Positions 45,727 through 57,479 are shown, numbered from the stretch's first letter. The stretch is DNA of 64,000 nucleotides from Ascaphus truei (GCA_036426205.1 CM071579.1:22038603-22102602), one strand, 5' to 3'. Notes: generated by a model from the letters alone, not told the origin. Program-made: numbers and translations.

Positions 45727-45999
45727 GAGATAGAAGGGGAACAAGAGCCCTGGCTCCACACTGCTAACACTCTACTAAATTTGGAGCTGCAGCCCCTTTT
45801 TGTTACCCGGGGATGGTCCCAAGTTTAGTCCCAGTGTGGGCAGTACCTAGGCCTTAGGCACCGCTCCCCCGGTCACTCAAGGGAGCTGTTTACTGCAGCA
45901 GAGACATATATTTAACCCTAACGCTGCCTGCGCTGGTACCAGGGCTTATGTGTTAGGCAGGGAAATTAGTAGCCGGGGGGATACCTGGCTACAATAATA

Positions 46000-46440
46000 T
46001 AAAGTAATAGAAGTAATGTAAAGTAATGAGAAGTAATATAAGTACTGCACAGTAATATAAAGTAATAAGTACTGTAAAGTAACTTAAAATAATATAAGTA
46101 CTGTAAAATAATGTAAAGTAATAAGTACTATAAAGTAATGTAAAATAATATTAAGTAATATAAGTACTGTACTGTAAAGTAATAGAAGTAAAGTAATGAT
46201 AAGTAATATGCACTGCAGAGTAATATAAAGTAATATAAGTACAGTAAAGTAACTTAAAATAATATAAGTAATGTAAAATAATGTAAAGTAATATAAGTAC
46301 TATAAAGTAATGCCAAATAATATTAAGTAATGTAAGTACCGTAAAGTAATAGAAGTAATGTATAGAAATGTTAAGTAATGTAAAGTAATATATGTACTTT
46401 CATGTAACGTAAAATAATAGAAACACTTTCCAGACATTGT
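46000..46440 (+). repeat. AT-rich tandem repeat (AAAGTAATATAAGTACTG type)
   Basis: About 440 bp of irregular repeats built from 'AAAGTAAT' and 'ATAAGTACTG' words, with drifting unit length. Stop codons are frequent. It lies just outside the LINE that starts near 46563. Confidence 0.9.
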
Positions 46441-46562
46441 ACAGTAACTTCTTTTCTTTTCTATGTTGCAAGCTTCTAGAGATCTCTTTTAAGAAGCGTG
46501 TAATTGGCTGCACTCTCCTCCAATAAGAAGTAACTGTTTTGCTGCATAATGACATACTGTAT

Positions 46563-47540
46563 GTAATTTATTTATTTATTTATTTATAAAATATTTTACC
46601 AGGAAGTAATACATTGAGAGTTAGCTCTCGTTTTCAAGTATGTCCTGGGCACAGAGTTAAGACAAATAATACATGGTTACAAATACAGTTACATAATGAG
46701 TAGGGTATATTATAACAAGACATTGCATGATAGTTAAAGATTATATTATGGGGTATGCAAACAGTTACAGAAAAGATTAAAATGTGTGACAGCCTTAGAT
46801 TTGAAAGAACTTAAAAGGTGGTGGATGTGAGAGTTCTGGTAGGTTGTTTCCAGTAGTTTTGGGGTGCACGGTAAGAGAAGGAGGGAACGGCGGATATACT
46901 TTGTGAGCCTTGGGACCATGAACAGGCTTTTGGAGTCTGATCTAGATGATAGGTGCTGCATTGTGGTAGGGGTGAGGAGCTTGTTCAGGTAGTGGTTAGC
47001 TTGCCCATAAAGAATTTGAAGGCAAGACAGGAAAGGTGAAACTTTGCGCCTCGACTCGAGTGATGACCAATCTAGTTCTTTGAGCATTTCGCAGTGATGT
47101 TGTGTTATAGTTGCATTGGGAAAAACGACAAATTGAATTGTAGGGGGTGTCAAGTTTGCTAAGGGGGTTTGAGGTGCCGAACCATATACTAGTCTCCATA
47201 GTCAATATTGGCATTAGCTATCTGCGTGCTATACGCTTTCTGACCAGGAGACTTAGGGAGGATTTGTTCATGTAAAGTACCACTAGTTTGGCATGGTCTT
47301 GGTGTCAGGGTATCATGTGCATCCGAATGTTAAGGGGTGTCAAACCATATGCCCAGGTATTTAAAAATAGTGACAGGGGTTAGGGTGGTGTTAGTGTTGG
47401 TTTCAATGTGGAGCTCAGTCGCTGGAAGATTTATAATTTAGTTGGTCGCAAAAATCCATTGTTACAGTTGTCAGTGTTTTTTAAAAACCGTTTGTTTTGG
47501 GAAATCCATTTTTCGAGTCTCATAAAGTCAGATGAAGTAT
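46563..47540 (-). mobile_element. CR1/L2-like LINE, segment 3 (3' end)
   Basis: The minus strand ends with an AAAT microsatellite tail preceded by 'ATTACTTCCTGGTAAAA'. The ORF2 C-terminus at 46746-47153 contains 'LLLLPCTPKLLE' and 'SSFKSKAVTHF' segments. It is contiguous in element order with 53502-53891 and 55028-55667 once two later insertions are set aside. It parallels the copy at 26440. Confidence 0.85.
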
Positions 47541-48305
47541 GGGCCTCATGCAGTAAGCCCGATAGGCTCTTTTTCGGCATTTATATCCGAAGCTTTTCCT
47601 TGCCCTTGATTCATAGTAAGCCCCGATAAGTGGGAATTATCGGCAAACTTTTCTTGCGAAAAAAATTTTTTGCCACCCGCCGCTGCCGATAAGCCACTTA
47701 CGGGACTTTTTTCCGCCTTTCTCATGAATTCAGTAAGCTCCGATCAGCTTTTTGGTGCTGACGCGCAGGCCAGATTGGAGATTTTATGGCCAATCCAGCC
47801 CGCCAACTAAAGTTGGCACTTGCTGAAGGAGAAGCATCGGCAAGGGCGAAACTTAGGAAAAATCAGCCCTTTTTCTGCCTGTGATTGATGCGGGGGTCTT
47901 CGGAGTGATACCCGCACCGGAGCCCCCGGCATACATCCGAGGCAGGAAAAGGCTTTAAAAGCCCTTCATTACCTTAGCGGCTAACCAGCTAAGCAATGAA
48001 GGGTTAACCACCGTGCCAGCGGTTTTGTGGGTAGTCGGGAGAGGTGCAGGGGGGGTTTTGGCCCTGGGCCTGGTGTTGATAGACTGCGGGGGGGATGCGG
48101 GGGCATAACACTTCACGACCGTAGCGGTTAATACCGCTACCGGTCCTGGAAGGGGTTTAATGCCTCCCGCTGTTAAAACCACCTACCCCGCAAGCTAAAA
48201 ACAACCACCGGGGGGCAAGCCCCCAACAACCCCCCACACCCCAAAAGAAAAAAAAGAACGACCCAAGTCCCACAATAGAATTAAATAAATAATTAAATAA
48301 TTATT

Positions 48306-48640
48306 TAAAGTCTTTATGTTGTGTGTAAGGATTGTAAATGGACAAATGCACTATTATCCATTGTGAGGTAATAGTCATTCTGCCCATTACTATACGTATG
48401 TAGGGGGGTATAGGGTTGTGGAGTTAGTATATATAGATAGAATATAGAGAAATATATGAAGAGTATAGTAGATATATTATAATATAGATCTAAATATATA
48501 ATATATATATGACCCAACAAACATATACCCCCCTAACATACAGTATAGTAGGGCAGATGACTATATCACAAATGGAAGTGCAGTGCATTAAAATACTTAC
48601 ACAACAATAAGACTTTAAATTACATAAGCACTCACCCATG
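48306..48640. repeat. Nested inverted repeat in the left arm
   Basis: A stretch at 48306-48410 ('TTTAAAGTCTT', 'ACTATTATCCATTG', 'AGTCATTCTGCCC') recurs inverted at about 48525-48640, around an AT-rich centre near 48470. The right side of the big palindrome has only one copy (52295-52385), so the left side gained an extra inverted duplication. Confidence 0.7.
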
Positions 48641-50209
48641 TCCCACTGCACGATGAAGGCCATCCTATCTTCATGTGCCCATGCCCCATCGCTTTGCAAA
48701 ACAAACACAGAATTACAACATCAAATTAATGTCCCCTAACCCCTTAATCACCATAGCGGTTATAACCGCTACAGGATTAAGGGGTTAAGCCACCATCACC
48801 CACATACCCTCCCACAAAAGCCCCCCAACCACCCCACCCAATACCCACAGGGGAGTCCTACCAAATAACCTTGGGCCTAATACCCCCTCCCCCAGCACAT
48901 ACAGACAATAATGTGCCAAATATACTATTATCCACATAGGGATAATACATTATTTGGCCATTATTAAACACATTCAATAACGTGTAAAATGTAAATAAAT
49001 TGTACTAACCTCATCAATAAGAAGTCTCCGTCGCCAGCATCATCCTTGGGGTCCGGTTGCCAACATTAGAAATAGCCACAACATTTCAATATCATTAACT
49101 AACACTGAACCCTTAATCACCTTATCGGGTACTAACCTGAAAGGTAATTAAGGGGTGAAGCCATCCTGCAATGCCTACAACAGTTATGCATAACATATTC
49201 AGTGAATAAAAAACAATTGCCTAACCAAATTCCATTTAACATTCAATCTGTAGGCTCAAATGCCTCATAAAACATTGCATTTACAGTGTATACATGTAGC
49301 AAACATGTAAACTGCATGTACACGCTGCAAATCAATGTTAACAATACAATAAGCCACTCAAATGCCATACATCACAAGAAGTATATTATTTAATACAATA
49401 AACTCACCATCAATGAATACCACACATCAATACATCCCTAAACAATTAAAATACCATCCATACCAATTACACAATGAACTAAAAGCTATCCTAACAGAGA
49501 AAACTTCAAAACATAGTCAAAAGTACACCAACAATTAAAATATAATAAAGCAAGGGCTTTCCATATCCTACTGTACGGCCGGGAAGCCCAAAACTTAATC
49601 TGTCTAAAAATAAAATACATTTAGCACACATCAATGCATAGCCACAATGATTAACAATACAGAATTAGAAGCTTTAACAACACTATATTTCTTACCCTGT
49701 ATATATATCTGTACACATACAACAGACATACATACAGTGGGAAGAAATGATATGCATTGTAAAAAATGAAAACATGAAAAAGCAACACAAAAAACAGTTA
49801 CATTAAGTACATTTCTTTATTTAACTTACCATTACTTGCCCCCAGCGACTCCCGTTGATCAGCTTACTCACGAACCAATCCACGACACCAACACGACACC
49901 ATCCAGAACAAATCCACGAACCAAACCAGGAACCAATCCAAGAACAAGTGCAGGAACCAATCAGGAAGCAAGCCACGAAGAAATCAAGAAACAATCCATG
50001 ACGATCCAGGACAGGAACCCATAAAAGAAAAAAAACATACAAATAAACATTAAAATATAAAACATGACAATCAAGGTTGTACTAGTTTTATTTTAGTGAA
50101 TCGTATTACAATACCTTGGTTCGGGGTCTTCTTGAGTCCGGTGCCACGCCTGGTCTTCAATCTTAGGAGGAGGTCCGTCCTCCTCGGCATTGCCTTCAAA
50201 ATGAGACGA

Positions 50210-50670
50210 CAGGCTTTTATAGGCCTATGACGTCACATTTGTCGTCATATGGTTCCCACGGCCCTGATTGGGCCGTGAAAACCATGTGTTTTGGCCGATG
50301 GAAAAAATGATGACGTCACTTAAAGGCAATGCCAGCACAGCCAATCAGAATGGCTTTGCTGCTATTGCCTTTAAGAAAACGTCATGAAATGCACACTGGA
50401 CGGATCACATGGTACTTGAACCAATCAGAGTAGGGATGGAGTTCCCACGCTCTGATTGGCCTGGTTTACCATGTGAGTCGGCCACTGTGTCATTTCATGA
50501 CGTTTTTCTTAAAGGCAATAGCAGCAAAGCCATTCTGATTGGCTGTGCTGGATTGCCTTTAAGTGACGTCATCAATTTTTTTACATCGGCCAAAACACAT
50601 GGTTTTCACGGCCCAATCAGGGGTTGGGAACCATATGACGACAAATGTGACGCCATAGGCTATAAAAGCC
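50210..50670. promoter_or_regulatory. Mirrored promoter-like core at palindrome centre
   Basis: Outward-facing TATA-like boxes lie at 50661-50668 (TATAAAAG, plus) and 50214-50221 (minus). CRE-like TGACGTCA occurs at 50228, 50311 and 50564, with a degraded one near 50647. CCAAT boxes lie at 50341, 50421 and 50613 on the plus strand and at 50264, 50451 and 50535 on the minus. The order CCAAT-CRE-TATA is symmetric about the centre, fitting two divergent promoters. Inference from motifs only. Confidence 0.45.
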
Positions 50671-51075
50671 TATGTCGTTCTCCTTTTGAAGGCAGATGCC
50701 AGGAGGACGGACCTCTCCTGAAGATGAAACCAGGGCGTGGCACCGGATGTCAAGAAGACCCCGGAAAAGGTATTGTAATACAGATTCACTAGAATAAAAC
50801 TAGTACACCCTTAGTGTATTTAGTACATGTTTAATTTGTGTTTGTTTCTTTCTTTTATGGGTTCCTGTTCTGGATCGTGTTCGTGGTTGTTTCTTGGATT
50901 CTCGTGGCTTGCTTCCTGGATTGGTTCCTGCACTTGTTTGGATGGTTCTGTTTGGTGCGTTGATTGTTCCTGGTGTGTCGTGGATTGTTTCCTTTTTGGA
51001 TTGGTGTCGTGGATGGGTTGTCGTGGATTGGTTCGTGAGTACAGCTGATCAACGGGAGTCTCGGTGGGGGCAAGT

Positions 51076-51086
51076 AATGGTAAGTT
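51076..51086 (+). promoter_or_regulatory. Splice-donor-like site, right arm
   Basis: AATG followed by GTAAGTT at 51080. The mirror position in the left arm (49829-49824, minus) also reads GTAAGT. Similar conserved donor-like sites are GTGAGT at 52277 with its mirror at 48635-48630. Conservation between diverged arms hints at use, but hairpin symmetry or recent copying could also explain it. Confidence 0.3.
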
Positions 51087-52914
51087 AAATAAAGAAATGT
51101 ACTTAATGTAACCTGTTTTTTGTGTTGCTTTTTCATGTTTTCATTTTTTATAATGCATATCATTTTTCCCACTGTATGTATGTCTGTATGTATGTGTACA
51201 CGATATAATACAGGGTAAGAATGATAGTGTTGTTAAAGCTTCTATTCTGTATTGTTAATCATGTGGCTATGCATGATGTGTTTAATTGATTTTATTTTGA
51301 CAATTAGTTTTGGGCTTCCAGGCCGTACAATAGGATATGGAAAGCCTTGCTTTAGTATATTGTATTTGTGGTGTATCTTTTTTCTTATGTTTTGAAGCTG
51401 GTTCTCTGTTAGGATAGCTTTTAGTTCATTGTGTAATTGGTATGGATGGTATTTAATTTGTTTAGGAGTAATTGATGTTGTGGTATTCATTGATGGTGAG
51501 TTTATTGTTTAAATAAATACTTCTTGTGATGTATGGCGATTTGAGTGCATGCTTGTATTGTTACATTGATTTGCAGCTGTACATGCAGTTTACATGTTAT
51601 GCTACATGTAACACTGTAATGCAATGTTTTATGAGGCATGTGAGCCTAAGATTGAATGATTAAATGGAATTGGTTAGGGGGGCAAAATGTGTTTATTTCA
51701 ATGAAGATGTTAGCATAAATGTTGTAGGCATTGCAGGATGCTTCACCCCTTAATTACTTTAGGTTAGTACCGATAAGGTGATTAAGGGGGTCAGTGTTAT
51801 GTTAATGATATTGAAATGTTGTGGCTATTTCTAATGTTGGCAACGGACCCCAAGGTGATTGATGTGGCGACGGAGACTTCTTATTGATGAGGTTAGTACA
51901 ATTTTATTTACATTTTACGTTATTTGAATGTGTTAATAATGGCCAATAATGTATTATCCCTATGTGGAATATAGTTATTTGGCAATATTGTACTGTATGT
52001 GCTGGGGAGGGGGTATTAGGCCCAAGGGTGGGTTTGGTAGGACTCCCCTGGGGTATTGGGTGAGGTGTGGTTGGGGGGACTTTGTGGGGGAGGGTATTTG
52101 GGTGATGGTGGCTTAACCCCTTAATAACTGTAGCGGTTAATAAACCGCTATGGTGATTAAGGGGGTTAGGGGACATAATTTGGATGTTGTAATTCTTGGT
52201 TTGTTTTCAATGAAGCGGTTTGGGGCATGGGCAGGAGTGAAGATGAGGATGGCCTTCATCGTGGCAGTGGGACATGGTGAGTGCTATATGTATTTAAAGT
52301 CTTTTGTTGGGTAGTTTGTTATTTAATGGACAACTGCACTATTATCCATTTGTGGATAATAGTCATTCTGCCCATGTTGTTACTGATTTACTGTATTGTT
52401 GTGTAGCTGCATGTTTATTGGGGGCATTTGTCCCAATAAAATGCTACATGCCGTAACCCCTTCATTTGCCTTACGCGGCTATCCGCCTATGGTAAATGAA
52501 AGCAAGCTTTTAATGTTTATTTTAATAAATTGGTGCGGAATTAAGGAGCGCCCCCCTAGCGAAGCGCATTTATTTGTGGCAGAGACCCCCTGCCATCCCG
52601 AGTTCAGGCCCGGTTTGGCGTCTTCTCCGGTTACAGTGTGGAAGCCATGTTTTTTGCGGGGACGCTATATAACATGGCGGCGACACTTGCCACCCGATGA
52701 CAACATACCGGGGCCTTGTAACTCGGGAAAGCAGCGGGGTCCCATGCGTCACAAAGCAATGCGGTCTCCAGCTCAGGGGAACCCCCTCCTGTCGCCACTT
52801 ACAGTTATTAAATTAAAGGCATTCACCTGCTGCTTCATTACCGTTGACGCACATAGCCGCAAAGGTTAGGAACGAGTATTTAGTTTGATGTGGTGTGTGT
52901 GTTTTTATTTATAC

Positions 52915-53175
52915 TATACATGTGCCAGAGGGTCTCCGGAGCGAGAACAGCGGTGGTTTGAGGTCGGGGATCACCCCGGCCCCCGAGAATACAGGCCCTT
53001 TATTTGGGTGCCGGTATCCCTCTGGTGTTGTTTAAGGCGCTGGTCACCGTGATCGGGACTTTAAACGCGAGGGATAGCACCTCGTATAACAACGGGGCCT
53101 ATACTCGGGGGGCGGCAGGGGGGTCCCCGGACCTCAAACCAACCGTGGGGTCAGCCTCCGAAGACCACCTCACAT
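52915..53175. repeat. GC-rich palindromic module, copy 1
   Basis: 'AGAGGGTCTCCGGAGCGAG', 'GGTGCCGGTATCCCTCTG' and their inverted partners form an imperfect palindrome centred near 53048. The same module occurs at 63410-63690. Here the two halves have diverged and the frame at 53004-53192 is incidental. Confidence 0.75.
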
Positions 53176-53501
53176 GTATAGAGTATAAATAAAAGTTTTT
53201 GTTTTTATAATACTTTTTTTTGGTGCCGAATTTGCGCCGGATGAGAGCGGACTTGTCTCTCTCAGCATTGCACAAAATATATCGGTCACCAAAGGCTTAT
53301 CGGAGAGCCTCTCTCGGGGCCAGGCGTTATGCCACAGCTCATCGGGCAGCTTTGCTTGTCGCAGTGTCTTCAGCAGGGATCGGAAGCGGGACTTTTCGGC
53401 CCTTCATTGAATACTGCGAGGGCATAATCGCCACAAATAAATACATTTCGCAATTGCTGCCGAAAAATTTTGGTATCGGGGCTTACTGCATCTGAGGGCC
53501 C

Positions 53502-53891
53502 TATGTGTTGTCAAGGTTAGGAAGGTTTAGGGTGTTGCAGATACGATTGTGTCATCTGCATACATGTGTAGTTGAGGCTTCCTGGACAAGCTGTGAGGAA
53601 GATCCTTGATGAACACTGAGAAGAGTAGAGCCCCGACAAAGAGCCTGCGGGACCCACAGGTGATTATCACGGGCGGTTGGAGTTAGAGTGCAGATGGACC
53701 ATGTTGGGATCTAACTATAGTAGGACTGAAACCAGTTTAAAAGCATGCTTCCCTATTCCAGGGCTTGCGAGTTGTTAATGCAGGATAACATGATCAACCA
53801 GATAGAAAGCCTTTGCCATAAAATTAGGAATAATGCACCAGTGAGTGATCCCGTCCATCCACACTGGATTTCATTGCAAACTTTTAGCAGG
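53502..53891 (-). mobile_element. CR1/L2-like LINE, segment 2 (RT motif C)
   Basis: Minus-strand frames show a 'FIKDLPHS' block followed by HMYADDTIVSAT. The YADD catalytic motif is encoded at 53562-53551. Upstream are 'DHVIL' and a damaged glycine-proline-rich 'GVPQG'-type region. This is the palm of the LINE reverse transcriptase, interrupted by insertions on both sides. Confidence 0.85.
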
Positions 53892-55027
53892 TTCTTATAC
53901 GTATGTTTACCCCCGCTACAGCTTTACTAGAGAACAATGAAAACTTGGTGCTGCAAAGGCGCGTTTATAATCTAATACATAGTGGACAGACAGACGCCCA
54001 TGTAGATAGCACTCTGTTTCTGTATGAATTGGTGATTTATTTTAAAATAACTTTATTAATTTGACAATATCGTTTAAAATATTGGGGTTTAAAACAATGA
54101 TTTAAATGATGCAGTGTGGCTTAACTCTATGGATAGGTTGTACCAGAGGAAGTATACAATGGTTGTATAAGCCCAGTGTTAGGGTAATTCACTGCCTAGT
54201 GTTCCTCATATACTATTACTAGTTGATTGGACCTGTACTAGCCTTTTTGGGCTGCAGCTTTTGGTACATTATAGACTGGTGTATACAGATTAGGTCTTGT
54301 GCACCTTTATGAGTTTTTAACACCAGCATGTGTGCGGGGTGGTATATTAATACAATAGTGTGTGATACTTAACACGTGTTACATCCCAAGTGTGTAAATA
54401 ATCAGGTTGCTAGAATAGATATACTGTATGTTGTGCACTACTGGTAGTTAGTGGCAATGACTGTAAATTCTGTATATACATATACCTAATTAACAGCTGA
54501 GTACTTGCTCCTTTTAGGGTATTAATATCGGTCTATTATGAAAGACCTTTTCCTGTTGGTTAGTGCTCTTCATGTGGTAATGGTTCTGGACCCAGAGGTT
54601 AATTGCGGATTGGTTGCCGTTTTTCCTCAATGTGTATGCTTATAATGTACCAATAGCTGCAGCCAAAAGCAGCTATAGTACAGGTCACAATCATAGTGCA
54701 CCTACTTGATTTCAATACTGGGGCACTACATCTGTGGTCCACACAGCCCGATACTGTGCACTTACATAGGAATCTAGCCCATCTCTTCTCCATATGAGGA
54801 ACACTAGGGCCAGTGAATTACCCTAACACTGGGCATTAATACACCATTGTATACTCCTCTGGATACACCTATCCATAGAGTTAGCCACACTTGGCATCAT
54901 TTAATCATTGTTTTAAACCCCAATATTTTAACGATATTGTCAATTAATAAAGTTATTTTAAATAAATCACCAATTCATACAGAAACAGAGTGCTATCTAC
55001 AGGGGCTCTGTCTGTCCACTATGTATT
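53892..55027. mobile_element. Fold-back insertion 3 (14-bp TSD)
   Basis: It is flanked by AAACTTTTAGCAGG at 53878-53891 and 55028-55041. Arms of about 240 bp (53970-54216 and 54789-55027) enclose a 570-bp loop. Again the right arm abuts the duplication and about 80 bp of single-copy sequence precedes the left arm. No hammerhead-like core was found in the loop. It interrupts the LINE between its finger and palm segments. Confidence 0.85.
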
Positions 55028-55667
55028 AAACTTTTAGCAGGGTAGTTACAGTAGAGTGTTTGGGGTGAAAGCCAGATTGGAATTGGCTAGGGAAATTTGT
55101 CTTGTTATAGTAATCGCTTAATTTGGAGTGGACACATTTTCCATGACTTTGGATAGAATTGGGAGAAGGGACATTGGCCTGTTTTTTGAGACACTGTTTT
55201 TGTCCCCACTTTTGAAGATTTGGACAACTCTGGCAGCTTTCCAGGTCTTAGGGATATGGCCTGCAGACAGGATAGAGTTGACTATGGAAGCAATTGGTTT
55301 GGCAATTGCTGGGGCACCAAGTCTTAGGAACCTAGATTGTAGTAAGTCTGGTCCACATTGGCTGCTTAGTTTTAGTTTGAGGAGCGCTTGTATAATCTCC
55401 TCTTCGGATACTGGGCCAAATTGAAAATTGTGGGCAGTGTTGGGAGGGGGTGGGACTATAGGGGTACTCCCAGGATGAGATTCAGGTTTGTGGTTTGGGC
55501 TGCGTTTCGCTAATAAGTTAGTGGCACACCCCACAAAGTAATCATTGAATGCATTTGCAATGTCAGTGGGGTTTGTCAGAGTAATATCTCCCTTAGTGAT
55601 ATTACTTGGCTGTTGATGGTTAGAAGGCTGGAATATGTTGTTGATAACCTTCCAGAAGTTAGCTTTA
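55028..55667 (-). mobile_element. CR1/L2-like LINE, segment 1 (RT fingers)
   Basis: The minus strand holds an open frame (55534-55118, extendable to about 55667) with 'ITLTNPTDIANAFNDYF', 'LKLKLSSQCGPDLL', 'IPKTWKAARVVQIFKSGDK' and 'PMSLLPILSKVMEN'. These are the pre-RT and first RT blocks of a CR1/L2/Rex1-type LINE. This is the best-preserved piece. The endonuclease is missing; a hAT-type MITE starts at the upstream break. Confidence 0.85.
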
Positions 55668-55874
55668 AAGTGGCGGATTTAAAAAAGTTCCGCCCTTAAG
55701 CACTTACCTGCTGCCGCCCTCGTTCCTCCAGCGCCACGCCATTCCGTTGCCATAGCAACGCAAAGCTTTGTGACACCACGTTGCCGCCCACTCATGTGCG
55801 ATCGGTTCTTGCCGCCCCCAAATTCTGCCACCTTAGGTCCGGGCCGATCGGAACTAATGGGAAATCCACCACTG
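55668..55874. mobile_element. hAT-type MITE (AGTGGCGGATTT ends)
   Basis: The left end AGTGGCGGATTT and the right end AAATCCACCACTG are inverted repeats; CAGTGG(C/T)GGATTT is a hAT-style terminus. The interior is CpG-rich with 'CCGTTGCCATAGCAACG'. No 8-bp duplication is readable. It sits exactly at the 5' edge of the LINE remnant. Confidence 0.65.
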
Positions 55875-57004
55875 ATATCTGTATAACTGTACATATACTA
55901 AATATAATGAAGGGCAGCTGAGATATGTCTTCTTGGATGTCTTTTTCAAAAAATTTAAAACAAAACTTGAATCCGGATATTTATTGCAACAAAGCATAGA
56001 AAATCTGAAAAGTTCTCATTAGCATTGCTATTAAACCCAGCTATGTTAATATATTGTAGAATTTCTCCGCTCAGACACAGACAATGAAAGTTCAGCTCTC
56101 TGCTCCCAGCTATCACTTGAGTGATGAATACAATATGTCATACAATAACTAATATACTCAGTAAGTATTAAACTCTTAGGGATAGAAATCATACATACTA
56201 GAAATATATTCACCCTGACAAATTATGTTTTACATCAGCACAGTGTGGTCAGTATAATATCCGCTGGCCAAATTCTGAGCTTTGTGAGAGCCTGTATTAC
56301 TGTAGTATTGTATTGTTTGTCTACTGTACATACAACTAACTGCTGGCTATTGTTTATCTTGAGGACTGCTTTGCATTATGACTGTCTGGTCAATATTGGA
56401 ATCGTGACATTTCCGACATTCCTAAATTCCAGTGCTGAGTGGCGATGATGTCTGTACTATTTCACACGTCCAGTTTGTCACATTGGCTAATAAAGGATCA
56501 TAATGGGTCTGTAAAAGCCAGCCATTCTTTTTCACCAGGATACCTGTATTATTATTCCAACCCTGTCTCTTTCCTTCACCCTTTTGTAGGAAAGGAAATG
56601 ACTTCATTTAGTGTCTACACAAAGCTGTTATAATCCGAATGATCTGAGAATGGAGTTCCACACATGACATTGTTAGAAGGATCCCCTCCTCCCCATGTCT
56701 GATAAGTGCTCAAAATGCTCAAAGAACAATTGCTGACGTGAGAAAAGGGTGCACCATGCATTTAATGGCAGGGAAAGTGAAGATTAAAAAAAAAAAAATC
56801 AAATGTAACAGATCTGCTGGCTCTATAAAAGGTGTGTGCTACATACAGCTGGAAGATGGAATTTTAACAATGTGTTATGGTACAAGAAAAGAAATAGCAG
56901 GACATGCTTCTAACTGGAGATACAAGTGCATTTCAATTAATTAAACTAAAAGCATTCCTCCTACTTTTAATAATCCATATACTAATACCTCCCTGCACGC
57001 ACTG
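55875..57004. other. No gene recognised
   Basis: AT-rich sequence; open frames are short and on both strands. A poly(A) run lies near 56786. Confidence 0.4.
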
Positions 57005-57421
57005 GTTAGAGATGTAGCAAATCTTCCGCCTCAATCTGAATCCGACGCGATTGGCCAGTTCTTGTGAGCCGCCGCATTCCTCGGATCTGTGTTATAAAGA
57101 CACATTCGTTTCGCTTTTTTTTTTTTTTCATGCTGTTACTGAAAATTGGTCTGACGGAATTTGGAAAAGCGATCCTGAAAACTGAATCCGAATCAGTCAA
57201 AAGGAATTATAATAGGGAGGGAGGGGATAAAATATAGTGTTGATTCCGGCGTCGGACCGGATTTACGGTCAAACCGACATCGGATTCTTTCAAATCCGAG
57301 AATCCATGCGGGTTAAAGTTGCTGAAATCTAACTTTGGATTTCAGCGTGCGGATTGGATTTGGTGTGAAAAGCCGGAGAAAATCCGCCAATCAGATTAAG
57401 GCAGGTTCACCCATCTCTGTC
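57005..57421. mobile_element. 'AGAGATGGGCG'-type MITE, divergent copy
   Basis: It starts TTAGAGATGTAGCAAATC and ends GGTTCACCCATCTCTG. The interior has many 'GAATCCG' and 'GGATTT' words as in the elements at 6191 and 6555. Confidence 0.5.
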
Positions 57422-57479
57422 CCTAAATCTTTAAACATACCACTATAGTCCCAGAATGTGGTCTTGATTTAGCTATTGA

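Larger units (their letters stand above)
48525..52390. repeat. About 4-kb palindrome, centre near 50439
   Basis: The left arm (48525-50428) and right arm (50449-52390) are inverted copies with many substitutions and small indels. Clear matching pairs are 'AAGGCCATC' at 48656 with 'GATGGCCTT' at 52247, 'GAAGTCTCCGTCGCC' at 49021 with its inverse at 51869, and 'CGTCATGAAATG' at 50381 with its inverse near 50490. The divergence implies age or frequent mutation, yet the hairpin potential is retained. Confidence 0.9.
47541..53501. mobile_element. 5.96-kb TIR element with giant internal palindrome
   Basis: The ends GGGCCTCATGCAGTAAGCCC and (inverted) GGGCCCTCAGATGCAGTAAG are imperfect terminal repeats, flanked by TAT at 47538-47540 and 53502-53504. 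Three bp of duplication and GGGC-type ends suggest PIF/Harbinger. CAGTAAGCYCCGAT-like subterminal repeats recur near 47614 and 47730. No transposase frame is visible, so it would be mobilised in trans. The middle is an inverted repeat of about 2 x 1.9 kb. It inserted into a CR1/L2-like LINE. Confidence 0.8.

Noticed and set aside
50409..50792. 127-residue frame near the palindrome centre as a transposase
   Set aside because: No catalytic or DNA-binding motif, and the mirror arm does not preserve the frame.
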